Made by a program: the position numbers and the translations under genes. The notes beneath the pieces are model-generated. The model did no database searches. It was not told the DNA's origin and worked only from the letters and a program-made list of their open reading frames with translations. Positions 30,667 to 41,270 of a stretch of DNA of 64,000 nt are shown here, one piece after another. The first letter of the stretch is position 1, and every line of letters begins with the position of its first letter. Origin of the DNA: Neckera pumila (lineage: Eukaryota; Streptophyta; Bryopsida; Hypnales; Neckeraceae); NCBI GenBank assembly GCA_963969595.1, contig OZ018416.1:4790065-4854064 (forward strand), in the 5' to 3' direction.

Positions 30667-31125
30667 GGAAGGGGGGAAGGAGGAGGTACTTTTGATGTTA
30701 TTGTGGCTTTCCTAATTCTCTATGCCATTGCTATGAGAATCCAAAAGTATCCCTAAAATTTGTGAAAAATGAGTGGATCTTTTGCCATATGTAAAAAATT
30801 CTATGACTTTGTCCATTGAATTCATGAAAGTATCATCTTACATCCTAACTTTAACTCTTTCATCCCCTATTCCACACTTATCTTAGCTCTATTTGAAATT
30901 GTATAGTTTGATGACATTGGGATAGCACAAATTGAAAATGGATTCAACTATAGGGTCACAATGAAGCAAGGGGCAATTTTAGGCCATCCTACCTTAGAAA
31001 TATTTATAGCAATTCAAATTATTTATGAAAATCTCATTTGAATCTACTAAATTATGATGTATAGGAAAAGCCTCAAATTATTTATGCAATCCTAAAAGTA
31101 TTGTAATAAGTAACAACACCTACAA
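30667..31125. other. Intergenic, nothing recognised
   Basis: No supported gene or repeat. Confidence 0.45.
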
Positions 31126-31895
31126 TGACTCCCAAAAGTAGCGGCCACCGTATAAATTATTCTCATAAGTTGAAAAATTAGAATTATGAAGTGAAATTTT
31201 GACATCTTGTTCTACTAAAGGGATTCTACTCTCATATGCAATTTCACTTAGAAATGGATTATATTTAAACTTATTATTATTTGAATGAAATTTCTATGTA
31301 AATATAAACTTTTTGTCAAAAGTCAAAATTTCTCATTTCTTTTCATAGGAAGAATGTACATCTCGATTAAAACCACATGTTACAAGTTTCATGAATTTCG
31401 GATTTTTATTGATTGAAATCTTATTGATTGAAATCTGACCTCAAAATTTTTATTTTTTTATTTTTTCACTCCATTAATTGCAAAAAATATGTTTTTGATA
31501 TAAATAATTATTTGATGTTATTTTGAATTTTATTTATTTTTTGCAATTTATGCCGTGAAAATTAATAAAGTTAAAATTTTGAAGTCAAAATTCAATCAAT
31601 AAGATTTCAGTCAATAGAAAATTAGAAATCCAAAATTCATGAACCTTGTAATATCTTATTTCTAGTCAATATGTACATTATTCTGATAAAAGAATGAGAC
31701 ATTTTGACATTTTACAAAAAAAAAAATTTATGTAGAAATTTCATTCAAATAATAGAAGGTCTAAATATAGTCTATTCTAAATGAAATTGTACATGAATCA
31801 CTTTAATACACAATATGTCAAAATTTCACTTCATAATTCTAATTTCTCAATTTATGAAAGCGATTTATATGGTAGCTAGTTACTTTTGGGAGTCA
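31126..31895. mobile_element. Foldback element with about 370-bp arms
   Basis: The sequence from 31126 (TGACTCCCAAAAGTAG) to about 31495 is the near reverse complement of about 31520-31895 (ending CTACTTTTGGGAGTCA allowing small changes), with only a short central spacer. Arms look roughly 80% identical by eye. A transcript across it would fold into one long hairpin. It ends 2 bp before the TTAA element at 31898. No clear target duplication was seen. Confidence 0.8.
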
Positions 31896-31897
31896 CC

Positions 31898-32830
31898 TTA
31901 ACCCCTAAAGGACCAACATGCATTTTTTGGCCGTATAGAAATTTTGGGCATGTACGTGTGACTAGAGATATCCATATTTGAGGCTGAAATTTTAATAAAA
32001 GGTGGGGGCGAGGAATATCTTCATGTGTACCAAGTTTCATGACATTTTGAAATACGAGTCAAAAGTTGTGGCCTAATATGTTGCTTTTTTTCGTAACTAG
32101 GCAGTTTGGGCAGATCAGAAAAAATCATTTTTTCCGGAATTTTTTTTTGAAATTGGTTCTCTACATTTATATATACTTAAAAAGCTTTGAGTCATTCCAT
32201 TTCAATCAATGAGTCAAAAGTTATGAAGGTTTTTGGTTTGCGGGCAGTTATGGATTGTCTACTCTAAGAAAATCTTTAAAGTCGTTTATTTAACTCAATT
32301 TTCAATATTTTTGGAAAAAAGTAAAATCCTAGGATGTAAATTGATTATTACAACATTACAACCGTTGTGATTGGTATTTTTAAATTCCATGATTAAAATT
32401 TTAACAATTTAGTATTTTGAATCATTTCCTACTTCTTTCTACTTACTATTTTTTTCCTATATGTTGTACAATTCCAAATGATGTGAAATTTTTCAAGCAT
32501 ATAGACAACTTGCTTAGGAAACTGAATTCAAAGAAGCACCAATTTTTTCGGTATTTTTTCATTGAAAAGTGAGCTTGCAAAGTGCAGCTGTCCGGCTTTT
32601 CGCAAGATTGAAAAAATGATTTTCAAGACTTTGAATGCTTATATCTTATGATCCACACGGTGGAATTTTCTGAAATTTTTACCACATGTTTTCAAAATAT
32701 CATATTACAAGATCCTACGGTTACATGTGTCAAAATTTGTTTTTTTTTCCAAAAATTTGGTAGTTGTATTAGAAATGGCAGTTTTGGAGCGTTTTTGGTG
32801 AGAACATAGTCATAAACCTTTAGGGGTTAA
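31898..32830 (+). mobile_element. TTAA element, subfamily L1 (933 bp)
   Basis: Begins TTAACCCCTAAAGGACC and ends CCTTTAGGGGTTAA. It is the same length as the copy at 19185-20117 and aligns along its whole length. Non-coding. Confidence 0.85.
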
Positions 32831-34700
32831 AATTATCTAAGTAAAATTTTTTGGCAATGTTTTCTATTATTCTATAAATGATTCTTGTTGTATCTTTATA
32901 ACATTTTTGAAGTTGGGTGCAGGTGACTCTTTGCTTCCATTAAATTGAAGTTCTTCTTATCTAAGAATTGAAGCTCTTCTTATCTTGAATTCATGCTTGA
33001 ATTAAACATTGCTTATGAATTGTGGTTCATTGAACACTAAATAATGATTGATACAATGGCATTGTAATAGGACCCCTTAGCCTTTCTATTCAAGAATGTT
33101 ATGTTGTAGATAACAAATTTTTTTCTAACAAAATTCTATGGATTATTTATTTCAAAAGCCTTTTTTTGGTACAAATAATCAAAAGACAGATGATAATCAT
33201 TTAAATATGGATGAAATCATCAAAATTGATTGAGCAAAGTACAAATATATAAATGAAAAATGACATCTCTCCCCAAATGGCTACACAACGGATTTTCTTA
33301 TTGCCATCCAATAGGAAATTTGAACTCCACAAGGAAGATGCCTATCATTAAAGTAGTCTCCCAAAATTAGCCCAAAAAATCATTAGATTCTTAAATTAAT
33401 AGGTGCACAATTTTTCTAGTTGTAGTTTCTCTCAAAGTCATTAATGTGCCATTACTTTGGTGCTATTGTTTGAAGGTTAAAATGCTGAGGAAAAACATTA
33501 GTTGTTGGTATATATCATAGTTTTAAAACATGGATTCTAAATTCTCTTACAATGCATTTCTACTCTATATGAGAAAACAATGAATCTCCAAAAATAATGT
33601 TGAAAAGTATCAAGAGTATTGATATTGTGTGGTATTTCTATTGAGCTCTATTTTGAGAAAGATAAATTTTAACCCTTGAAGCATGAGGCCTATCACCACG
33701 ATAGTTAGACAAACATTATCAAATTCAAATGATTCTGTGCTCCTTCAATTTTTCCTAAAAAACATATGTGGTCCACATTTTTGGCCACCTAGGGTTCTCA
33801 AGGAGAAAATCCTTAAGAAATAAGCTTATAGTAAGATAAAACAACACATTATGAACAATAGATCCATTTCAAACACCTACGGAATGACCCATTACCATTT
33901 TTTTTCAATAAATGAAATTTGAAACACAATCAATGTCTTAGGTGACGACAATGGAGTGATTAGTGACTTCAAAAGAACTTTTGAGTAAATTCATTGCAAG
34001 AAAATGACTTTTTGAAGCCTTCGTGTTATAGCCATGTTAAATAATATTGTAATTGCTTTAGGTGAGCAAGATGGCCATTATGGATACACTTTTTGTTGGT
34101 TTTGGGGTAGTCCAGAGATTCTTTTGAGCCATGATGGGCAGCACAATTCTAAAATTCATGACAAATTCATACTTTGTCGCAAAATATAATTTCCATTGCT
34201 ATCTCTGTTTGTCACACTTTTCTTCAAGTGGAAAAAAGATAAAAAATTTCAGCAATGGCATGAGAGCAAAACTCCAAATTCTGCACATAATGGTCTATTC
34301 TACTTTAAGGTAGAAGCACCAGTTGTCAACCACGCCCAATACCCAAGCTATAGGAGTGCAGTATTTCCAAGCAAGGCTAGAACAAATATATAACAAAAGC
34401 TTGGAATATGTTTTTTGGGTCCTTTTTAAGGTTGGGACTCATAAGGTTATGACACATGTCCCAAAGTAGTGAGCAAGAAACTAAGAAGCAATGAGCACAA
34501 ATATAGTTCTTGAATTATAGAAATTGGAAGACTCTAGACATTGGCTTCTAGTGAAATGCACTTTTTGGCTCCCAAAATTCACATTAATTTTAGTTTTGGG
34601 AATGTAATTCTAAAAAATTTGCAATCCCTATATTTCCTATCTTTTTACATAGAAAAATTTTCCACCACCTCTTACTATGTACAATCTGCTCCAAAATTGC
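32831..34700. other. Intergenic, with a relic resembling the threonine deaminase 5' region
   Basis: Around 33530-33660 the sequence (attctaaattctcttacaat, gaatctccaaa, atttctattgagctctattt) follows the same order as 41078-41210, directly upstream of the threonine deaminase start, at roughly 70% similarity by eye. No coding relic follows. The remainder shows nothing recognisable. Confidence 0.45.
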
Positions 34701-36061
34701 TTAACCCCTATAGATTTTTGACTATGTTTTCACCAAAACTGCTCCAAAACTGTAATTTCTAGTACAAATACCAAATATTAGAAAAAAAACATTTTTGGAA
34801 ACATAAAACTGTAGGATCTTGTAGTGTATTGATTTGAAAAGACGTGCAAAAAATTTCAGAATTTTCCACCATGTAGATTGCAAGATAATGCCATTGGCGT
34901 TTCAATTGACAAAAATGCTTTTTGGGTCCCTGCAAAAAATCAAGCAGCTACACTTCACAAGGTCATATTTATATGAACAAAATGTCCAAAATGGTAGTAA
35001 CTCTTTGGATTCATTCTTCAAAGCAAGTTGGCTACATGCTTGAAAATTTTCAAATTATTTGAATATGTACAACATGCAAGAAAAAAAATAGTAAGTAGAA
35101 AGAAGTAGAGAATTATTCAAAACACAAAATTGTTAAGAATTTAATTATAGAATTATAAAATGCCAATCCCAAAGGTTTTCATGTTGTAATAAACAACATA
35201 CATCCTAAACTTTCATTTTTTTTGAAAAATATAAAAAATGGAGTTAAATAAAGTACTCCAAAGTTTATTTTAGAGTAGAAAATCCATAACTGCCCGCAAA
35301 CTAGAACACTTCATAATTTTCATCTCATAAATCAAAATCGAATGACTCAAAGCTTTCCATATATATGAAAATCTAGAGGATTGCTTTCAATTTTTTATTT
35401 TTTTTAAAAGTGATTTTTCAAAAAAACTTTGAGCTGCCCGCCAAACGTTAAAAATGACATATCATCCAATAACTTTTTAACCATATAAGATAGACAAGCC
35501 TATTACCACCCTAATTTGCAATCTAAATAAATTGGGGCCAATTCCAAGAAGGGCATGTATTTTTCAAAGGTGTGTGCTTGTTTTACAAATCAAACCCAAG
35601 TGGAATTATAATTTTTTGATCAAAATTGTAATTTTTGTGAATTTTTGAAGTGTCAACCCTGAAATTACAAAACCACTTGTAGATTGGAGTCATAAACATC
35701 ATACTAACAACCCATAACCACCCTTCCATGTATCTATTAGCACGTAAGTATGGACCAATGAAAAATTGACACATTAGTCTTTGTGATATCAATGCTCTGA
35801 TTTTGTCAGGAAAGTAAGTGGAGTTGGATGAGTGGAGTGGCGGAAATGGGGCCAAAAATAGGATGGCGGAAATAGGAAGCTGGCGGCTTTAGGCTGGTTT
35901 ACCTTAGTCAAAAGTTTTGAAAATTGTTGGGCCTTAAAGCTACTCCTTGGGCACATGTTGTTGAAAGTTTCAAAGAAAAAAAATTAAAATTTCCATTTGT
36001 AGCGAGCTGCCCAAAATCATTATGTTGCCAAAAAAGCGCTGTTTGGTCCTTCAAGGGTTAA
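34701..36061 (-). mobile_element. TTAA element, subfamily L1, with a nested insertion
   Basis: The left border is TTAACCCCTATAG and the right border is GGTCCTTCAAGGGTTAA. Comparison with 28934-30666 shows extra DNA at about 35485-35900 after the shared word taactttttaacca. Without it the element is about 940 bp. Non-coding. Confidence 0.75.
35485..35900. mobile_element. Unclassified insertion of about 400 bp
   Basis: Present here but absent from the matching position of sister elements. No terminal inverted repeat is obvious. The right part is GC-richer (ggcggaaataggaagctggc). The open frame at 35583-35855 on minus has no recognisable features. Confidence 0.45.
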
Positions 36062-36087
36062 TGATCGATTACTGGTACTTCTACTCT

Positions 36088-37305
36088 TTAACCCCTAAAT
36101 GCCCAAGGCTTGTTTTGGCTTCTTGGAATTTGCTATAAATTGAACAAAATGCCAACATTTTGATAAGTTGTATCAATTTTTTTTGAATTGTAACCGTACA
36201 AATTCAAACTAAACATATTAGAGATCTCATAGGAAAAGAAAATACAACAACATCACTTATGGAGTGAAAGAGTATAATGTTTGACTATGAGGGTGCTAAA
36301 ATTGCAAAAATCTTTCAATCTTCTTTACACAAGTCAAATCTAAAAAGTTAGTGACCAAAAAAATATGAGGTTAAAGGTCCTAACTTGTATAACACCAATC
36401 GATTTATGGCTTCTTAAAATCTACTATCTCTTTCCCACTAAAAACCTCCAAAAAGCTTCCCTATGAGGGATTAACTATATTTGTAGTCATAATGCCAGCA
36501 ACACATGCATTCAGGAAAGAGTAACCCATCCCTTAGATCTATGCAAAATCTCTAGCTTAGGTGTTGTCGTTTGGGCACCCAAAATCCATATAGAAAGTAT
36601 GATATTTGTACATAGTTTTGAAACGTTGCCAACTCTGTCATTTAGATGATTTAAAAGGTGGTGGCAACAATGGGAGTCTAAGAACATGTTTCCCAACCTA
36701 AATATCCGCAATAAGAAAAATAGGTCTACTTCTTGATCAAATTTTCATAACACCGAAGTAGGCACTAAATACATCGTCAACTCTAATATGTAAAGAAGGA
36801 ATTCGTATAAGTTGCCTCATATGGGCAAAACCAATCATGCAAGGCCTTATAAATGCTTCAAGATTGTTTCACTTGCCCCCACAATGTTGTTCAATACAAC
36901 GAACACTTACTCAACAACCAAAATCAAGAAATGGAGCTTTTTAGTGGGACAAAAATTTTGCTTGATTTGGAGTCTTTTAATGGAACAAAGGGAGTACTCT
37001 ACAGTTTTTTTAAATAAATTTTGAGTGTATTTTTTTCTCCAAGATCTAGTATATTTGAGGCTCATTTCCAAGAGCTTTCAACACTACGGGATGTTAAGAT
37101 TGCAAGGGAGATCCCTGTACAAAAACTTGAATAGAAAAATCACTATAATTTAATTTCAAGATCGGATTTTTGGTTCTAAAATTAGACTTCAAGAAAAACT
37201 TCCTAAAAATATAAACTACTAAAAATTAGCAATTTGGTCAGGTTTTATTTAACTTCAAAATTTTGCAAACACTAGATTTGGGTGCCTTGGGCATTTAGGG
37301 GTTAA
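36088..37305 (+). mobile_element. TTAA element, subfamily L3, with a nested Stowaway
   Basis: The left end is TTAACCCCTAAATGCCCAAG and the right end is CTTGGGCATTTAGGGGTTAA, a near-perfect terminal inverted repeat of about 19 bp. Without the nested MITE it is about 645 bp. Its right TTAA (37302-37305) is shared with the next element. Confidence 0.85.
36424..36994 (-). mobile_element. Stowaway-like MITE, copy 2
   Basis: The left end is CTATCTCTTTCCCACTAAAA and the reverse complement of the right end is CTCCCTTTGTTCCATTAAAA, with TA at both borders (36422-36423, 36995-36996). It is homologous to 5527-6160 in opposite orientation. It is nested in the L3 TTAA element. Confidence 0.75.
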
Positions 37306-37767
37306 CCCCTAAATGACGGACCCATGACCATTGATTTCAAACCTCATTGTCTATCACTCAATTTGCTACCATTTTGCAACTAGATATGTATAAAAAATTT
37401 TATTTTTATTTTTCAAAGATGAAGGTATATGTCTTCTTTACTTCAGAAAAAATTTAGATTTTTTTGTGAAAAATTAGTTTTTAAAGAATTTTTGAAGAAA
37501 GAGTGAAGAAAAATCATATTAAATAGGAAAATATTTCAAAAAATCTAAAAATTTCACCATATTAACCCCTAAAGGACCATTCGTTCCCTCGGGGGACAAT
37601 TCAGGTCCGAGTAGGTTCCTACCATCTCATTTTTTAGTGATATTTTTTGGGATTTTTTGAGGTTGTGTACTTTTGCAAGAGCTTTGTGAATATGTAATTT
37701 TTATTTTAATTGATGCCTGGGAGCAAAAGTTATGGGACAATAAGCAAAAATAAAGTTCAGCGGGCAG

Positions 37768-39774
37768 CTCGGGGGGTGCTGTGCCTTAAAAAAATAAGGA
37801 TATATGAGCGACCAACCACTATTTTATAGGGGGCTATTACTTTTTTTTTTTTTTTTTTTCACATGCTACAATTATGTAATTTTCTAATTTGGGTTAATAG
37901 AGAAGGGGCTTGCATTACTTACAATTCCAATTTTCTATGAATAAATGATATGGTAAATTAGATTGAAAAATTATTCTACTATAATTTTGGCCCAAAATTG
38001 AATGGGGTGGTTTGGTTTAGGGAATGTTCTCGACATATATAATGCAGCATGGACCCAAAAAATGTTGAGAAAATTTCAGGCCAACGACAATTTAAGTTAC
38101 AACAAAATTTGACAGAAGAAAGCTTTTACTCCAAAAAAAACTTTGGTGTCACCCTTTACTTGATATCTCACAAGATTCATTCTCATGTGGGAGCTGTATT
38201 AGGACACACATCAAACATAGTTTTTGTACACAATGATGGAGTAAGAAAAATAATGCTCATTGTGTTTACAAACACAGTGAATGGGACCAAAGTTAGCATT
38301 GCCAAAGACTATGCGCATGCGCAAATCCGCATAAGTATCGCTGGAGTTGCAAAAAAACGGACTGAGTAGCTCCGGCCGCCCCACATCATCCTCCACAGAG
38401 TACAATCTGATCTTGTAATTGAGCGCCATCATCCACGCCCCTAAACCCTGCGTTCAACAAATCGAATCTGTCATTACACCACGCAGCACATCTGGATCCA
38501 GAACGCAAGAGCAACGCACCTTAAACCCTGAAAGGTAAACCACAAATTAACAAGAGCCTGAAGACCACAAGACAACCGCAATACAAAACCCTACGTTGCC
38601 CAATTCAGAGACTAGCAATACCTCAAAGCAGCAGGTGCCAAGATGATCGCAGCGACCCCAGGCACCATGTGACGCTGTCACGCAAGAAAAAGACACAGAA
38701 AAAACAATTCCTGAAACCCTGAAGTCGTAAAGCCTAAAACCAAAACACAGATCTGCACCAAACCGTGACGGATTTGCAACAAAACGTAACGAGGGCTGCT
38801 TGGGGATGCTCCCAACGAACCAACCGTAGCCAAACAACAAAATTGATTGCACAAACCGTAGCCAAACAACAAAATTGATTGCACAAACCCGTAGCCAAAC
38901 AACGAAATTGATTGCACAAACCGTAAACCCTACACGCACAACACAGATCCGCCCCAAACTTTAACGAGGGCTGCTGTGGGACACCCGAAACTGAACGGGC
39001 GCACAAACCGTAAACCCCGTATCCAGCAAACTGAGGTCCTTGCACAAACCCTCCACCTCGTCCAAAGCAAATTGATTGCACAAACCCTCCACCTCGTCGA
39101 CAGCAAACTCAGGTCCTTGCACACGCCACGGCCGGATTCTTGCACACGTCGGGAGATTGCACCCAGTCCCGACCAATTGAACAAACCCTAAACCTCTTCC
39201 TTGCAAACTCAGACGCAACGGGCGGCTTCAAGTGAACTGACCCCTAAGCCGAATTGAGCCAGATTGCCCTGACCCCTAAGCCGAAAACCCCATCACTGAG
39301 CAAGATTGAACTGACCCCTAAGCGCAGTAAACCATCACTGAGTACCCTAAACGAGATCTGCACAATCTTGTATTCTGTAATATTAAATCATACTCCGTAT
39401 TAACTTACAGTAGTCAGACCCTAAATTATGTATCCATGTACAATGTATAACACTTAGTTGTAAGAGTAGTTAAGTCACTGTAGGAATCCGAGAGTCTTAA
39501 ATGAACTAAGATGTATATTTCCTATAGTACAATAAGCAATTTCAGACATTTGGCCAAAGAATTTAATATAAAGGGGGCTATTTTAGTACTACTGCATTTT
39601 CTAATGGGGCCTATTATTCCATACCCTATAGTACTTTAAAGACATCCAATGCCATATTCTATATCCTATAGTACTCTAAACTCTTTTATAATTTTTAGCC
39701 CAAATGAATAAAAAATACCCTATCATTTTTTCGCTCATAGTTTGCTAATCCGCCCGATGACTACACCCCCCGAG
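37768..39774. mobile_element. 2-kb element with 11-bp TIRs and 8-bp target duplication
   Basis: The left end CTCGGGGGGTG (37768-37778) is mirrored exactly at 39764-39774. The target word GCGGGCAG occurs once on each side (37760-37767 and 39775-39782), while sister L2 elements have it once. An 8-bp duplication is typical of hAT elements, although the termini are not a classic hAT match. The interior 38380-39400 is GC-richer, rich in aaaccct words and tandem repeats. The frame at 38049-38369 (106 residues) is of unknown nature. No transposase was found, so it is probably non-autonomous, perhaps carrying host 5'-UTR-like DNA. Confidence 0.75.
38815..39400. repeat. Tandem repeat clusters
   Basis: About three 34-bp units of gtagccaaacaacaaaattg with gattgcacaaacc occupy 38825-38925. 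A cttgcacaaaccctccacct unit recurs at 39040-39120, and a ctgacccctaagccga unit three times at 39237-39330. The minus-strand open frames across 38547-39218 arise from these repeats. Confidence 0.7.
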
Positions 39775-41270
39775 GCGGGCAGCAAAAAAAAAATCCCAAA
39801 AAGTCAAAATAACTTTCTTTCAATTTTTTTTTTCAAAGATTATATTTTAGTCTACATGCGAAGCTTTATTTCTTTCAATTTGGACTAACAATGAGAAAGT
39901 TATGGACAATCTTAGCTTTTTGGGCAATCTAAACATCTTCTTGAAAAAATAACTTGTAGAATTCATTTTTGAATGAAATTTTTAGAATTTTTCAAAAAAA
40001 TTGTTAGAAAAGGTTAGGTTTTCTTGCTAGAACAATCTCACTGTTGGAATTATTGTGATTCAATTCCATCTAAAAGCTGTTAACAATTTAGTTTTTTCTT
40101 CCATCTTGGATCCACCTCTATTTAATAGTTTTTCAATGAGTGAAAATCAAGTGATTTTTTTCCTAATTTTTTTTCATAGATTCTCAACTCAGCTATTTAA
40201 CATAAATAAGTAGAAAATCAAAATCTGTAGTGCCAAAAATTTGAACTAAAAAGATTCAAAGCCAAAAAATCTAGTCAAGCAAGGTGCAAAAAAACTTGTT
40301 TTCTTCACTTTAAATACATTTATCTTACAATCTACATGGTCAAAGTTTCTGAAATTTCTTCTATGTATTCATATACAAGTCAAATATAAGATCTTATGGT
40401 TTGATATGGAAAAAAAACTATTTTTAAAGTTCTGTTCTCATTGCAATAGAAATGACAGTTTTAAGTGTTTTTTGATAAGAAAATCACCTTGGTCCTTCAG
40501 GGGTTAAGTGTATATCACAATGATAAATATCATGGTGTAAACTCAATTTCCATGTCATTCTATAATTAGAATATAATAGACATTGAAAATGCACCCAATG
40601 TTCAAATTGCAATAAAATTTGCAATATTAGGAATTTTTTAAAAATTCAAATTGGAGTAGAAATTAGAGTAGATGACCTCCATTTTGTTAGTTTGACTCAA
40701 AATCAAAAATATCATTTTTGTGGAGAAATTTCAGATTTGAAGCAAGGAGCAACAACTTCCCAAAATACTCTAAAATAGTATATTTTGTGATCCGTTTTTT
40801 TTAATAGCTTCTCATTTCCGTGAAGACAAAAATTGGAAAGAGTACAAACTCAATTGGATACTCTTCATAACCCAACGTGAAAGGTCAACAAGGAGAAGGA
40901 GGATGAAAAAATGCTTTTGAACTATCTTGGCTCAACAGTATTGTCATCAGAACGCCATAAAATGGCATCCGCGGCGTTCCAGGGTTAAGGTAACTCGGCC
41001 TATGACAGGCCAAGTTTAGGCCAGCCTAATGCACGCCAGAGGAAACATTGTTTCTTAATTGCTGTTAAGGAAACAAAGATTCTAAATTCTCCTGCAATGC
41101 ATTTATGGATGGACACCAGAGGAATAAACAACGAATTTCCAAAGTGCTGAAAAGTGCTGAAAGTGCTGAAATATGCCATATTTCTATCGGGCTCTGTTTT
41201 GTGGAACGCAGAATTGGTTGTTGTCGTCGTCGCGAGCTGAAGCTCCTGCTGCCGCCGCGCCGCCGGCGCC

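Larger units (their letters stand above)
37562..40507 (+). mobile_element. TTAA element, subfamily L2, nested and itself interrupted
   Basis: The left end is TTAACCCCTAAAGGACCA and the right end is GGTCCTTCAGGGGTTAA. The flanking halves (37562-37767 and 39775-40507) align with 14892-15818 and 47032-47960. The 2-kb element at 37768-39774 separates them. Native length is about 940 bp. Confidence 0.8.
37302..40988 (-). mobile_element. TTAA element, subfamily A, carrying two nested elements
   Basis: The left end is TTAACCCCTAAATGACGG and the right end is CGTTCCAGGGTTAA (40985-40988). The outer parts, 37306-37561 and 40508-40984, match the reverse complement of 60567-62233, which is also interrupted but at a different point. 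Native length is about 745 bp. Non-coding. Confidence 0.7.

Noticed and set aside
36812..37024. Open frame whose product resembles one from 5521-5709
   Set aside because: The similarity comes from two copies of the same Stowaway MITE in opposite orientation, not from a conserved protein.
38547..39218. Overlapping minus frames with repeated CAIN and WLR-type words
   Set aside because: All three frames stay open because a 34-bp tandem repeat is stop-free. The repeats explain the apparent protein repeats.
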